64,000 nucleotides of DNA from Segatella buccae ATCC 33574 (GCF_000184945.1 NZ_GL586311.1:2997882-3061881); one strand, 5' to 3'. Shown: positions 26,420-35,752, counted from the first letter of the stretch. The notes: generated from the letters alone by a model not told the origin. Program-made: numbers and translations.

Positions 26420-27729
26420 TACAAGAAGAATCCCTCGTAGGCGATGCCGATGTTGAGACTCGGCTCGTTGTTGAGCGGGCTGCGCAGCTTGCGGTAGGAG
26501 TAGTCGCACTTGACGGCTATCTGCGGCAGCGGATAGTAGTTGGCTCCCACGGTGAACACCCGGCGGTTGGTGTAGTTGTGGGTGGATTCGGGCTGTGAGG
26601 CCTCGTTGATGTAGGAGTCGTAGTAGTCGTAGCGGCCGAAGAGATAGAGCTTCTTGTTGGCCGCCCTCATGCAGCTGATTTGCGAGAACACGTTGTAGCC
26701 GGCCTCGATGCCGATGGCCACGGCATTCTTGCCCACCTGCGTCTTGTTGTAGGGCGAGGTCTTGATGCTGTTGCGCTTGGCACTGTTGAGCATGGGCGTG
26801 TCGGAGATGTATCCGTAGTCGGCCTGTCCGCGCAAAATCCAGTTGTAGCGGTTGAAGGTGAAGTCGAACGAACCGATGTAAGTGTTGGCCTTCACGGTTC
26901 TGTAAGGTCCGTTGACCATATCGTTGGGGTAGGTGTTGTGCATCGACTGTCCGTAGTAGCCGCTCAGGCCCAACCGCAGTCCGGGCAGCGTGTAGTTGTC
27001 CACGCGGAAGGCGAAGCCGTATTTGTTGGCGGGCTTGAACTCGTAGGCCGAGCCTGCCCCGCCATGCACCCATCCGTCGCGGGAGAACATCATGGCGTTG
27101 AGTCCGGCCACCATCATCACCTCATACTTGAAGTCGCCGTGGCGGCCCCAGAGGCTGATGCCCGTGTCGTGCCACGTGGAGGGGAGCACCGTGTTCTCGC
27201 CCTCGGGGCGGTAGACGGTGAAGAAGTTGAGCGGCTCGTGGTGGGCGTTGTTCAGTCCCACGGGCACGATGATGTGCCCCAGCTTCACGTTGGCCCAGTC
27301 GGCGAAACGCTTGTTGAGCCAGAACTGCTCGATTTCCACCTCTCCGCCTTTCTCTATCTCGTGCTCGTATTCGCCGCCCTCGTCGTTTTCCACTTCGATG
27401 GCCGAGCCCGTGCCCGTGTGCTCAAACTCTATTTCGGTGCCCATGGTCCACCCCTTTCCGAAGTCGTAGCCCAGATAGACCACGGCGTGGGGAATGTCAA
27501 ACCGCCCGTTGCTCTTGTCGTTTTTGTGTCCCGGAGCGTCTTGGTAGCGGTAGTAGCTGTCGCTGTAGAACATGCGGCTGTAGACCACTTCACCATATCC
27601 GCCCACACTCAGGCGATTGCCTTTGACGTGGTTCATCACCGAGTCGGATGCGTTCACTTGGGCGTTTGCCGCGGACACACATCCTATGGCAAACACACCG
27701 GCCAAGAGGCCGTTTTTAAGAGTATTCAT
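26419..27729 (-). CDS. Outer-membrane porin (phosphate-selective porin O/P-like)
   Basis: This 436-residue protein has a Sec signal (about 24 residues, ending ANA before QVNASD) and a sequence rich in alternating aromatic and polar residues ending in aromatic GFFL. Segments such as SVGGYGEVVYSRMF and AVVYLGYDFGKGWTMGTEIEF resemble the OprO/OprP porin superfamily. An acidic loop (EYEHEIEKGGEVEIE, about 130-145) may face the surface. It is first in the porin-imelysin-dihaem-CcsBA operon and probably passes the iron species or a chelate. The specific substrate cannot be deduced. Confidence 0.8.
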   Translation of the reverse strand: MNTLKNGLLAGVFAIGCVSAANAQVNASDSVMNHVKGNRLSVGGYGEVVYSRMFYSDSYYRYQDAPGHKNDKSNGRFDIPHAVVYLGYDFGKGWTMGTEIEFEHTGTGSAIEVENDEGGEYEHEIEKGGEVEIEQFWLNKRFADWANVKLGHIIVPVGLNNAHHEPLNFFTVYRPEGENTVLPSTWHDTGISLWGRHGDFKYEVMMVAGLNAMMFSRDGWVHGGAGSAYEFKPANKYGFAFRVDNYTLPGLRLGLSGYYGQSMHNTYPNDMVNGPYRTVKANTYIGSFDFTFNRYNWILRGQADYGYISDTPMLNSAKRNSIKTSPYNKTQVGKNAVAIGIEAGYNVFSQISCMRAANKKLYLFGRYDYYDSYINEASQPESTHNYTNRRVFTVGANYYPLPQIAVKCDYSYRKLRSPLNNEPSLNIGIAYEGFFL

Positions 27730-27763
27730 TCTTGAGTGTATATAAATAATGTATATTCCCTGT

Positions 27764-27862
27764 CATGAAAGGGTCCGGGACGGAAGCCGTGCCACCCTGC
27801 GTGGCGATGGGGCTGAAGGCAGGCCTACGGGCCGCACTCCACAAGCCGGAACCCCTTTCAAA
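27764..27862 (-). promoter_or_regulatory. Structured 5' leader of the porin/imelysin operon (candidate regulatory RNA)
   Basis: On the minus strand an outer stem (TGAAAGGGGTTCCGG with CCGGACCCTTTCA, 27846-27860 with 27766-27778, one bulge) encloses a GC-rich segment. Inside are at least three local hairpins: GGCC/GGCC around 27822-27833, GCCAC/GTGGC at 27791-27805 and ACGG/CCGT at 27780-27790. This makes a multi-branch junction. The structure lies between a TAATTTTG box (complement of 27882-27889) and the porin ATG at 27729. I do not recognise it as a known riboswitch class. A regulatory role for an iron operon is inference. Confidence 0.6.
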
Positions 27863-27881
27863 ATAATGTCTGTTCCCGCTG

Positions 27882-27913
27882 CAAAATTAGGAATATTTAA
27901 GAATCTCCGCAAT
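27882..27913 (-). promoter_or_regulatory. Probable promoter of the porin/imelysin operon
   Basis: The complement of 27882-27889 is TAATTTTG, matching TAnnTTTG. An ATTG (complement of 27910-27913) lies 20 bp upstream, one mismatch from TTTG. This would give a leader of roughly 145 nt containing the structured element at 27764-27862. Confidence 0.55.
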
Positions 27914-28050
27914 ACTTAGAACTCGGTAAATATCTTTCCCCTTGTGCCCGTTTTGCCTCTTCGCGTCATCATTTATGGTGATATAAAGATAGTGGCTCCC
28001 CTTTCCGTCATCATTTATGAGGAAGAAACCATGTCTGCCTTTTTTACCGT

Positions 28051-28386
28051 CGGTTTGCATTTTCCCCATTTTGGTTGTATCTTTGCAATGGCAAAGGGGA
28101 GTGCATGGCGCGCTCCCCTTTTTCGATCTTTCGCCTGCTGCCGCCCCCTCACCCTCCGAAAAGGGCTTTCCCGGCCCTGTTTTGGGTTGCAGTCCGGCCC
28201 GAACGGCCTTCTCAAAGAGCCTCTTTGAGGTTGTCGTTCGGGCTCTTTTGCAGGCTCGTTTGGGCCGGGTGGGAAAATTCGCAGGTTGGATGTGGCGAAT
28301 AAGACGGATAATATGGGGTGGATGGCGGAGCGGGAAGAAATGCCATGTAAGGCTTTTTCACAACCTTGGTAAGTTTCGCACTATAT
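28051..28386 (+). repeat. Family-2 element, copy a (promoter plus hairpin)
   Basis: This stretch aligns with 59671-60048. It opens with a perfect promoter (TTTG at 28054-28057, 20 bp, TATCTTTG at 28078-28085). Directly after the expected start of transcription comes a 12-bp stem (28093-28104 with 28110-28121) followed by T5. The remainder shares blocks with copy b: GTCCGGCCCGAACGG, CCTCTTTGAGGTTGTC, TGTAAGGCTTTTTC and AAGTTT. Both copies lie upstream of a plus-strand gene. No frame shows coding character. It may produce a small RNA or act as a mobile promoter/leader. Confidence 0.75.
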
Positions 28387-28397
28387 GCGGCATAAGT

Positions 28398-28428
28398 TTT
28401 GATTTTTGTCAGATTTCATCTATATTTG
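28398..28428 (+). promoter_or_regulatory. Promoter of the radical SAM maturase gene
   Basis: TTTG at 28398-28401 and TATATTTG at 28421-28428 are separated by 19 bp, a good fit to the Bacteroidota consensus. The leader is about 90 nt. It lies just past the end of the family-2 element. Confidence 0.75.
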
Positions 28429-28523
28429 CAATCATCATATTGACCCGTTGGCGGAATGATGGTTAGTGCGCGTGCTTGTATTCCGCCGACGGGATGGATG
28501 ATGAATAAAAAACAAAAACATAG

Positions 28524-29747
28524 ATGAATACAATATCCCCCTTCTCCAAACCCCTGTATGTCTTGGCAAAGCCGGTGGGTGCCTCGTGCAACCTGCGTTG
28601 CAAGTACTGTTATTATCTTGAGAAGTCGCATCTTTACCGGAATGCGCCTGCCCGCGTCATGTCGGACGAACTTCTCGAACGCTTCGTGCAGGAATACATA
28701 CAGGCCCAGACCATGAGTCAGGTGCTCTTCACTTGGCACGGGGGAGAGCCCTTGATGCGCCCGCTTTCATTCTACAGGAAAGCGGTCGCACTGCAAGAGA
28801 AGTATGCCTTTGGTCGGCAGATAGACAACACGATACAGACCAATGGCACGCTGCTTACCGATGAGTGGTGCGAATTTTTCAAAGAGCATAACTGGCTTGT
28901 AGGCATCTCCATTGACGGCCCACAGGAATTTCATGACGAATATCGCCGCACGGCATCCGACAAGCCTTCTTGGCAAAAGGTGATGCGTGGCATCCGGCTG
29001 CTCCGGAAACATGGAGTGGAATGGAACGCCATGGCGGTCGTCAATGATTTCAATGCCGGTTATCCGCTCGAGTTCTATCATTTCTTCAAGGAAATGGGGG
29101 CAAAATACATTCAGTTTGCACCTGTCGTTGAACGCATGGCTGCGCATTCCGACGGCCGCCACCTTGCCACGCTTGTCGACCAAGAGTGTCCTGTGGCCGA
29201 TTTCTCCGTCTCACCGGCACAATGGGGCGACTTCCTCTGCGCGATCTTTGACGAATGGGTGCGGCACGATGTGGGGCAGACCTATGTGGAAATCTTCGAC
29301 TGTACCCTTGCTAATTGGGTGGGCGAGCGGCCGGGTATCTGTGTCTATGCAAAGGAATGTGGACATGCGGGAGTGATGGAATTCAACGGTGATGTGTATT
29401 CATGCGACCACTTTGTGTTCCCGGAATACAAACTCGGGAACATCAGAGACAAGACACTCGTCGAAATGCTCTATGGCGAACAGCAGCGGCAGTTCAGCTG
29501 CCTCAAGCATGCCTCACTGCCCAAGCAGTGCAAGGAGTGTGAGTGGGAGTTTGCGTGTCATGGCGAATGTCCCAAAAACCGGTTTGTGAACGACCGGTAT
29601 GGGAATCCGGGACTGAACTATCTCTGTTCCGGTTACCGTCATTTCTACGAGCATGTGGCACCTTATATGGATTTCATGAAGAAAGAGTTTATGAATCAAC
29701 GCCCACCTGCAAACGTGATGGAGGCCGTCAAACGGAAACGGATATAA
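28524..29747 (+). CDS. Anaerobic sulfatase-maturating enzyme-like radical SAM/SPASM protein
   Basis: This 407-residue enzyme matches anaerobic sulfatase maturases (anSME), which convert an active-site Cys or Ser of sulfatases to formylglycine. The radical SAM motif CNLRCKYCYYLEK is at about 26-38. The SPASM region at the C-terminus carries the extra cluster cysteines in CVYAKECGHAG, VYSCDHF, CKECEWEFACHGECPKNR. FTWHGGEPLMRP and NTIQTNGTLLTDEWC are typical of the family. No sulfatase gene lies nearby, so targets are presumably elsewhere. It converges on the GH10-like gene with only 18 nt between stops. Confidence 0.9.
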   Translation: MNTISPFSKPLYVLAKPVGASCNLRCKYCYYLEKSHLYRNAPARVMSDELLERFVQEYIQAQTMSQVLFTWHGGEPLMRPLSFYRKAVALQEKYAFGRQIDNTIQTNGTLLTDEWCEFFKEHNWLVGISIDGPQEFHDEYRRTASDKPSWQKVMRGIRLLRKHGVEWNAMAVVNDFNAGYPLEFYHFFKEMGAKYIQFAPVVERMAAHSDGRHLATLVDQECPVADFSVSPAQWGDFLCAIFDEWVRHDVGQTYVEIFDCTLANWVGERPGICVYAKECGHAGVMEFNGDVYSCDHFVFPEYKLGNIRDKTLVEMLYGEQQRQFSCLKHASLPKQCKECEWEFACHGECPKNRFVNDRYGNPGLNYLCSGYRHFYEHVAPYMDFMKKEFMNQRPPANVMEAVKRKRI

Positions 29748-29765
29748 AGCTTGTTGTGCGGGGGC

Positions 29766-31535
29766 TTACTGCCTCCTTCCCCCGGAAAGTGGGCGGGGAA
29801 GGGGCTTTTTGATGAAATACCCGAGACGGTGGGTGACGCCCTTGCGGTTGATGGAGCGCAGCACATAGATTCCGGGGGCGATGTCGGTCACGCTTATCTG
29901 CGAACCGCGCCACGAGCGCGAAGCCACCGTCTGGCCTTGCAGGCTCTCGATGAGCAGGAGCCCCGTGTCGGCCATGCGGGCCCCGGCAGGCACTTCCAAG
30001 CGATAGCCATCGCAGCGCAGCAGGGTGGGGGCGTGGTCGGTATCGCTGTCGGCAGGGGCACTCTGCAAGGCAAGGCTCTCGTTGCCGTAGCGGTCGATGG
30101 CCGTGATGGCGAAGCGGAGGTGGCCGCCCGCCTGTGCCGGCAGACTCATGGCGGCATGGGGCAGGCGTGTGGCGATGAGGTTGCGCGCGTCGCCGATGTC
30201 AACGGGCGATGAGGTGGAGGCATAGACATTGAACGCCACGCGTTGCACACCGGGTGGCATGAGCCGTTGCGCCTCGGTCTCACGATAGTGCCACGAGAGC
30301 TGCAACGTGGCCCCTTGCCGGCGCACGAGCAGGTCGGTGGGGGCCGGCGGCAAGTCGCGACTCTCCCATGTCATGGGCGGCACGAGGGCGGGATAGAGGT
30401 TGAAGCGGCGGCTCACGAAGCGGTAGATGCCCTGCACGTCGTCGGTGAGGAACTTGCCGCGGAAGAACGTGTGCCCCAATCCGAGGTGGCGCAGTTCGTT
30501 CATCTGCCTCACAATGTCGTCCAACCGCCAGTTGCCCTCGCGCGGGTCGAGGAAGTAGATGCCCAGTCCCGGGGCCACGATGCGCCCGGCGGAATGTTCG
30601 GCCCAGTCGATGGCAAAGGGGAAAAACTGTTCGTTGCGGAAATACATCATGGGGAAAAGCGCGTCCATGAACCCCTGCCGCAGCCACCCCTGCGCATCCT
30701 GACACACGCGGGTGTAGGCATTCCAGCCGTGGCTGCGGTAGCGTGCGAGGTCGTCGTGCTTGCCGATGGGCGCACAGCTCATTTTCACCCATGGCTTCTG
30801 CCGCTTCACCTCGCGGGCTATCTTGCTCACGATGTCTGTGATGCAGACCCGGCCCGCGTCGCGACCAACACGGATGTTCCACGTCTCGGGATAGCGTATG
30901 TAGTCGAGATGGATGCCGTCGATGTCGTAGCGGCGGGTGATGTCGCCGCAGAGTTGCGCCAGATAGTCGCCCGTGCGCGGGTCTTCGGGGTTCATGTAGC
31001 CGTCGGTGCCAATCCGTCTTACGACTCCCGGCAAGTGCTGTCGCAGCCGCCGGCAGCCCTCGCCGTTCCACTTGCCCACGGGTATGGTGACCACCCACGC
31101 GTGCAGTTCCATGCCCCGCTTGTGGCACTCGTCGATGGCGAAGCGCAGCGCGTCGTAGCCCGGGGAGCGGCCGGGGAAGCCCGAGAGGCAGCCGTCCCAC
31201 GGTTCGTAGGGCGCGTCGTAGATGGTGGTGGCGCGTATGCGCGTCTGCATCAGCACGGTGTTGATGCCCGCCCGGTGGTAGAGGTCGAGCAGGCGGCACA
31301 GTTCGGCCTGCTGCCGCTCCATGGAGAAGCGCGACTGCGAGTAGGAGTGGGGCCAGTCGATGCCCCCTATGGTGGTGAGCCACACGGCCCTCACCTCGTG
31401 TTTGGGGGCCTGCGGAGCCACCGCCGACCACACGGCCTTGAAAGCTCCGCCGTCGCCGGAGCGGGCGGCCCGGAGTGCCGGGGATGGAAAAAGGAGGCCT
31501 GCACACCACAGGGTCAGGCAGAAGATGTATCTCAT
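29766..31535 (-). CDS. Glycoside hydrolase family 10-like (GHL10/DUF187) exported protein
   Basis: From the ATG at 31535 the product has about 589 residues with a signal peptide (MRYIFCLTLWCAGLLFPSPA). The catalytic-type barrel begins HEVRAVWLTTIGGIDWP and continues through GINTVLMQTRIRATTIYDA and the DIDGIHLDYIRYPE segment, all diagnostic of the GHL10 family (PF02638). Some members cleave cell-wall or other glycans, but the substrate here is unknown. A fibronectin-like C-terminal part follows near 400 (PPAPTDLLVRRQGATLQLSW). Starts further upstream (31577) would fall inside the promoter at 31577-31607. Confidence 0.88.
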   Translation of the reverse strand: MRYIFCLTLWCAGLLFPSPALRAARSGDGGAFKAVWSAVAPQAPKHEVRAVWLTTIGGIDWPHSYSQSRFSMERQQAELCRLLDLYHRAGINTVLMQTRIRATTIYDAPYEPWDGCLSGFPGRSPGYDALRFAIDECHKRGMELHAWVVTIPVGKWNGEGCRRLRQHLPGVVRRIGTDGYMNPEDPRTGDYLAQLCGDITRRYDIDGIHLDYIRYPETWNIRVGRDAGRVCITDIVSKIAREVKRQKPWVKMSCAPIGKHDDLARYRSHGWNAYTRVCQDAQGWLRQGFMDALFPMMYFRNEQFFPFAIDWAEHSAGRIVAPGLGIYFLDPREGNWRLDDIVRQMNELRHLGLGHTFFRGKFLTDDVQGIYRFVSRRFNLYPALVPPMTWESRDLPPAPTDLLVRRQGATLQLSWHYRETEAQRLMPPGVQRVAFNVYASTSSPVDIGDARNLIATRLPHAAMSLPAQAGGHLRFAITAIDRYGNESLALQSAPADSDTDHAPTLLRCDGYRLEVPAGARMADTGLLLIESLQGQTVASRSWRGSQISVTDIAPGIYVLRSINRKGVTHRLGYFIKKPLPRPLSGGRRQ

Positions 31536-31576
31536 GAGCATGACGAATTCTTGTTGTCTATCTTGAAAAAACGCCA

Positions 31577-31607
31577 CAAAGATACTTATTTTTTTCCTTA
31601 TATCAAA
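31577..31607 (-). promoter_or_regulatory. Promoter of the GHL10 gene
   Basis: The complements of 31577-31584 (TATCTTTG) and 31604-31607 (TTTG) are 19 bp apart, a near-ideal Bacteroidota promoter. This places transcription start near 31570 and rules out the longer N-terminus of the gene. It is back-to-back with the cstA promoter. Confidence 0.8.
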
Positions 31608-31624
31608 TATAATATGTACATTTG
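31593..31624 (+). promoter_or_regulatory. Promoter of cstA
   Basis: TACATTTG at 31617-31624 matches TAnnTTTG. A TTTC at 31593-31596 lies 20 bp upstream, one mismatch from TTTG. The resulting cstA leader is about 208 nt and includes a small hairpin (TTGCCGGACGGCAA, 31633-31646). No other gene is visible in the spacer. Confidence 0.6.
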
Positions 31625-31838
31625 CATATCAATTTGCCGGACGGCAAGTCCGGTAGGAGCAGGAGGTTCGATGAAGGTCGGGCCATAAGGCTGTTGTCTT
31701 TTTTCGCTTATGCTCAAGCCACTTTTCCTGACGGGCGGAGCGAATGCCGACTCTCTTTGCCGCCTTTACTTCTGAGAGAAAGTTTTCTTTGACTCCTGAA
31801 AAAAAAGATTTGAACCAACTTAAAACGATTCCGAACAA

Positions 31839-33365
31839 ATGATAACTTTGGGTTTGAGTCTGCTGGCACTCCTTGTCGGCTATCTGATTTACGGGAAATT
31901 CGTCGCACGGGTGTTTGGCCCCGACGACCGGCCCACTCCCGCCGTGGCCAAAGCCGACGGTGTGGACTTTGTGCCGTTGCCCACATGGAAGATCTTCATG
32001 ATACAGTTTCTCAACATCGCCGGCACGGGGCCCATCTTCGGAGCCATCATGGGGGCGTGGTATGGGCCTGCGGCCTATCTGTGGATTGTGTTGGGATGCG
32101 TGTTTGCCGGTGCCGTGCATGACTATCTGAGCGGCATGTTGAGCGTGCGCCACGAGGGAGCCAACCTGCCCGAACTGGTGGGTGCCTACCTCGGCCGCAA
32201 CACCCGTCGGCTCATGCTCGTCTTCTCCGTGCTGCTGCTCATGATGGTGGGCGTGGTGTTTGTCTACAGTCCGGCCATCATTCTCGAGACACTTGCCGGC
32301 ACGAAGATGGAGTGGATTGTCGCCATCTTCATCTACTACATCGTGGCCACGATGCTCCCCATCGACAAGATCATAGGCAAGATATACCCCCTCTTCGCCT
32401 TCTCGCTGCTCTTCATGGCCGCCGCCCTGCTCGTGGGACTGCTCGTGAAACGGCCCGACCTGCCCGAACTGTGGACGGCCACGGCCGCGGCCAACAGCAA
32501 TGTGCCTGCGGCTCTCTTGGGGGCCGACAGTTTCATGGGCACCAATCCGCTCTTTCCCTGCCTCTTCATCACCATCGCCTGTGGGGCCATCAGCGGTTTC
32601 CACGCCACGCAGAGTCCGCTCATGGCCCGTTGCATGAAGCACGAGAAGCTGGGCCGCCCCATCTTCTACGGGGCTATGATCACCGAAGGGCTCGTGGCAC
32701 TCATCTGGGCCACGGTGTCGATGTATTTCTTCTACTACGGCGGTTGGCGCGAGGTGGTCGGCAGCGAGGGCGTGGAAGCCTTTCTGGCCCAGTATGCCGC
32801 CGGTGATGGCAAGACACTCGTGCAGTATTTCGATGCCCCCACGGTGGTGAAACTCGTGTGCGAAAACTGGCTCGGCGTGGCTGGTGGCATTCTCGCCCTG
32901 CTGGGTGTGGTGGCCGCTCCCATCACCAGTGGTGACACGGCTTTCCGCTCGGCGCGGCTCATCATTGCCGAAGCCATACACGTGGGGCAGCGCAGCATCA
33001 AAAACCGGTTGGCCATCTGCGTGCCCATGTTTGCCGCCGCGGTGGCCCTGCTCGTATGGCAAATGGAGAATCCCAACGGCTTCAACATCATCTGGCAATA
33101 CTTCGGCTGGGCCAACCAGACGCTCAGCGTGTTCACCCTATGGACCATCACTGTCTATCTCACGCAGCGGCGTAAGCCTTTTGTCATCACCCTCGTGCCT
33201 GCCCTGTTCATGACCACGGTGTGCTCCACGTTCCTTTTCGTCAGTCCGCAGGCCTTCGGCCGTTTCCTGCCCGCCACTGTGGGCTATGGACTGGGGGCTG
33301 CCGCACTGGTGACGGCCTGTGTGTGGTTTCTGATGTGGTATAGGCGGTCGATTGCCGAACAATAA
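31839..33365 (+). CDS. cstA: Carbon starvation protein CstA family transporter
   Basis: This 508-residue inner-membrane protein has about 13 hydrophobic segments and the CstA signatures [32 protein letters not shown] (about 48-65) and [20 protein letters not shown]. CstA proteins import peptides or pyruvate under carbon limitation. This one is of the shorter type (E. coli CstA is about 700 residues), lacking the extra C-terminal part. The long leader may carry regulation. recR follows after 11 nt, so the two may be co-transcribed. Confidence 0.93.
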   Translation: MITLGLSLLALLVGYLIYGKFVARVFGPDDRPTPAVAKADGVDFVPLPTWKIFMIQFLNIAGTGPIFGAIMGAWYGPAAYLWIVLGCVFAGAVHDYLSGMLSVRHEGANLPELVGAYLGRNTRRLMLVFSVLLLMMVGVVFVYSPAIILETLAGTKMEWIVAIFIYYIVATMLPIDKIIGKIYPLFAFSLLFMAAALLVGLLVKRPDLPELWTATAAANSNVPAALLGADSFMGTNPLFPCLFITIACGAISGFHATQSPLMARCMKHEKLGRPIFYGAMITEGLVALIWATVSMYFFYYGGWREVVGSEGVEAFLAQYAAGDGKTLVQYFDAPTVVKLVCENWLGVAGGILALLGVVAAPITSGDTAFRSARLIIAEAIHVGQRSIKNRLAICVPMFAAAVALLVWQMENPNGFNIIWQYFGWANQTLSVFTLWTITVYLTQRRKPFVITLVPALFMTTVCSTFLFVSPQAFGRFLPATVGYGLGAAALVTACVWFLMWYRRSIAEQ

Positions 33366-33376
33366 AAACAGAACTT

Positions 33377-33988
33377 TTGGAAAAACAATATCCCTCGGCC
33401 CTGCTCGAAAAAGCGGTGGGCGAATTTGCCAAACTGCCCGGCATAGGGCGCAAGACGGCCTTGCGGCTCGTGCTCCACACGCTGCGGCGCAACGATGAGG
33501 AGGTGGAACGCTTTGCCGCGGCCATCACCACGCTCAAGCATGAAGTGAAATACTGCCGCTTGTGCCATAACATCAGCGACACCGACATCTGCCCCATCTG
33601 TGCCGACGAGCGGCGCGACCGGACGACGGTGTGCGTGGTGGAGAACGTGCAAGACGTGATGGCCATCGAGAACACCCAGCAGTTTCACGGGGTCTACCAC
33701 GTGCTCGGAGGCATCATCTCGCCCATGGACGGCATAGGCCCCGGCGACATCGAGATAGACTCGCTCTGCCGGCGGGTGGAAGAGGGCGGTGTGGAGGAGG
33801 TGATACTCGCACTCAGTTCCACGATGGAGGGCGACACCACCAACTTCTACATCTCGCGCCGGCTACAGGCCGCGGGCGTGAAGATCACGGCCATCGCCCG
33901 TGGCATCTCCGTGGGCAACGAACTGGAATATACCGACGAGGTGACGCTCGGGCGCTCCATCGTCAACCGCGTGCCCTTCGGGACATAG
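33377..33988 (+). CDS. recR: Recombination protein RecR
   Basis: RecR acts with RecF/RecO to load RecA at gaps during DNA repair. The 203-residue length is standard. Features are the N-terminal helix-hairpin-helix ([18 protein letters not shown]), the zinc finger [16 protein letters not shown] (about 56-71) and a Toprim domain starting [16 protein letters not shown]. The frame begins at a TTG (33377) with no nearby ATG, so a TTG start is proposed. It lies 11 nt after cstA and is followed by a small membrane protein gene. Confidence 0.96.
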   Translation: MEKQYPSALLEKAVGEFAKLPGIGRKTALRLVLHTLRRNDEEVERFAAAITTLKHEVKYCRLCHNISDTDICPICADERRDRTTVCVVENVQDVMAIENTQQFHGVYHVLGGIISPMDGIGPGDIEIDSLCRRVEEGGVEEVILALSSTMEGDTTNFYISRRLQAAGVKITAIARGISVGNELEYTDEVTLGRSIVNRVPFGT

Positions 33989-34054
33989 GGCCGTGGAGCC
34001 GCGGACATCGTGTGCTTACCGGCCCGACAGAACAAAAAGACAATCAACAAGACA

Positions 34055-34480
34055 ATGGAAAAGACTCAAAAGACATTGATGACAACATGGTGGGTGGGCA
34101 TTCTGGCGGCCCTGCTGCTGAGTGCGGCTTTCGAGGCCGAGGTGCTCGTGCCGGGTGGGCTCGAAGGCCGTCACGGCCTTGAATTCATGGTGCTTGCCGG
34201 CTTCGAACTGCTCACCATCGCAACCATTCCGCTCGCGTTGCGCCTGTTCAGGTTTGGGGCGGTGCGGGCCGCCCTCGAAGTCCGGCCCGCAGAGGCCTTG
34301 AAGAAGTGGGGCCTGCTGAGGCTGGTCCTGCTCGAAAGTCTGCTTGTGGCCAACACGCTGCTCTATTATCTCTTCGTGAAGGCGGCTTTCGGCTATCTGG
34401 CCATCATCCTGCTACTCTGTCTGTTGCTCGTGGTGCCCACCCGCAAGCGGTGTGAGGGGGAAGCCGGCCGGCAGGGATAG
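34055..34480 (+). CDS. Small membrane protein of unknown function
   Basis: About 141 residues from the ATG at 34055. The predicted helical spans cover TTWWVGILAALLLSA, FMVLAGFELLTIATIPLAL, LLRLVLLESLLVANTLLYYL and FGYLAIILLLCLLLVV, so a four-span inner-membrane protein is likely. No motif or family is recognised. It sits between recR and a glycosyltransferase gene in the same direction. The upstream in-frame ATG at 34010 would add 15 residues without hydrophobic character. Confidence 0.65.
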   Translation: MEKTQKTLMTTWWVGILAALLLSAAFEAEVLVPGGLEGRHGLEFMVLAGFELLTIATIPLALRLFRFGAVRAALEVRPAEALKKWGLLRLVLLESLLVANTLLYYLFVKAAFGYLAIILLLCLLLVVPTRKRCEGEAGRQG

Positions 34481-34528
34481 TCGCCGGCACGGGAAACGAA
34501 AACATGTCTCCGGAGAAACCAACGATTC

Positions 34529-35752
34529 ATGATGAAGAAACTGACGGTTGTCATTGTCAACTACAATGTGAAAGACTATGCCGGGCAATGCCTTTGTTCG
34601 CTGCGGCGAGCCTTGGCGGGCATCGACGCGCAGGTGGTGGTGGTGGACAACCATTCGCGCGACGGCAGCGTGGAATATCTCTCGCGGGAGTTTCCCGAAG
34701 TGACGGTCATCGCCGGTCGGCACAACCTCGGTTTTGCCCGGGCCAACAATCTGGCCATTGCCGATACGGCGAGTGAGTATGTGCTGTTGCTCAACCCCGA
34801 CACCATCGTGGGTGAGACGACGCTGCACGAGGCACTCGGCTTCATGGATGCGCACGCCGATGCCGGGTCACTCGGGGTGCGCATGTTGCAGGCCGACGGC
34901 AGCGATGCCCGCGAGTCTCGGCGCGGACTGCCACGGCCCGTCGTGGCTTTTTACAAGATGGTGGGGCTGTGCAGTCGTTTTCCGCACAGCCGGCGGTTTG
35001 CCCGTTACTACATGGGCCACCTGCCTTGGGACGCCCCGGCACGCATCGAGGTGGTGAGCGGTGCCTTCTGTCTGCTCCGTCGGGAGGCGATCGACCGTGT
35101 GGGGCTGCTCGACGAAGACTTCTTCATGTATGGGGAAGACATCGACCTTTCCTACCGTCTGCTGAAAGGCGGCTATCACAACTACTACCTGCCGGCCAAG
35201 ATACTCCACTACAAGGGCGAGAGCACCCAGCATTCGAGCTTCCGCTATGTGCATGTGTTCTATGGCGCAATGCTCATTTTCTTCCGCAAGCACTACGGGG
35301 GCATGAGCCGTCTGCTGGCACTGCCCATCAAGACGGCCATCTATCTCAAGGCCTCACTGGCACTGCTGCGCATGGTGGCATGGCACACCCGGCGCATGTT
35401 GGGCTTCACGGATGCCGACTCATCCGCAGGCTGTCACTATCATTTCATCGGTTCGGAAGCGATGACGGCGCGTTGCCGGAAACATGCTGCACGCCATGGT
35501 TTGCGTGCTTCCTTCACCGTCGGCGACCGGCTGTCGCTGCCCGAGGGCCATCTTGCCCTGTCATTGTCCGGCGGCCGGGAAGCCGGCAAGGCGGCGCCGG
35601 CCTGCGTGGTCTATGACACCGACGCCTACCGCTATGACGACCTCTTCCGCATCTTCTCAGCCGATGCCGGCCACCGCTTCGTGATGGGCACCTACAGTGC
35701 CGCCACGGGCAAGATTGTGTTGCCCGACGAGGTGATGTGCCTTGAGGACTGA
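34529..35752 (+). CDS. Family 2 glycosyltransferase
   Basis: This 407-residue enzyme has a GT-A fold glycosyltransferase domain at the N-terminus: KLTVVIVNYNVKDYAG, VVVVDNHSRDGSVEYL, then NPDTIVGE (DxD-like), and GLLDEDFFMYGEDIDLSYR (about 190-210) with the catalytic-type EDID. It resembles rhamnosyltransferase-like enzymes that build surface polysaccharides. A hydrophobic helical pair (about 245-290) may associate with the membrane. The last 110 residues form an extra domain with no recognised family. The stop lies directly against the terminus of repeat copy 3. Confidence 0.85.
   Translation: MMKKLTVVIVNYNVKDYAGQCLCSLRRALAGIDAQVVVVDNHSRDGSVEYLSREFPEVTVIAGRHNLGFARANNLAIADTASEYVLLLNPDTIVGETTLHEALGFMDAHADAGSLGVRMLQADGSDARESRRGLPRPVVAFYKMVGLCSRFPHSRRFARYYMGHLPWDAPARIEVVSGAFCLLRREAIDRVGLLDEDFFMYGEDIDLSYRLLKGGYHNYYLPAKILHYKGESTQHSSFRYVHVFYGAMLIFFRKHYGGMSRLLALPIKTAIYLKASLALLRMVAWHTRRMLGFTDADSSAGCHYHFIGSEAMTARCRKHAARHGLRASFTVGDRLSLPEGHLALSLSGGREAGKAAPACVVYDTDAYRYDDLFRIFSADAGHRFVMGTYSAATGKIVLPDEVMCLED

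Noticed and set aside
27764..27862. Cobalamin or other known riboswitch
   Set aside because: Conserved consensus boxes of cobalamin, FMN, TPP and SAM riboswitches could not be found by eye, so the element is left unnamed.
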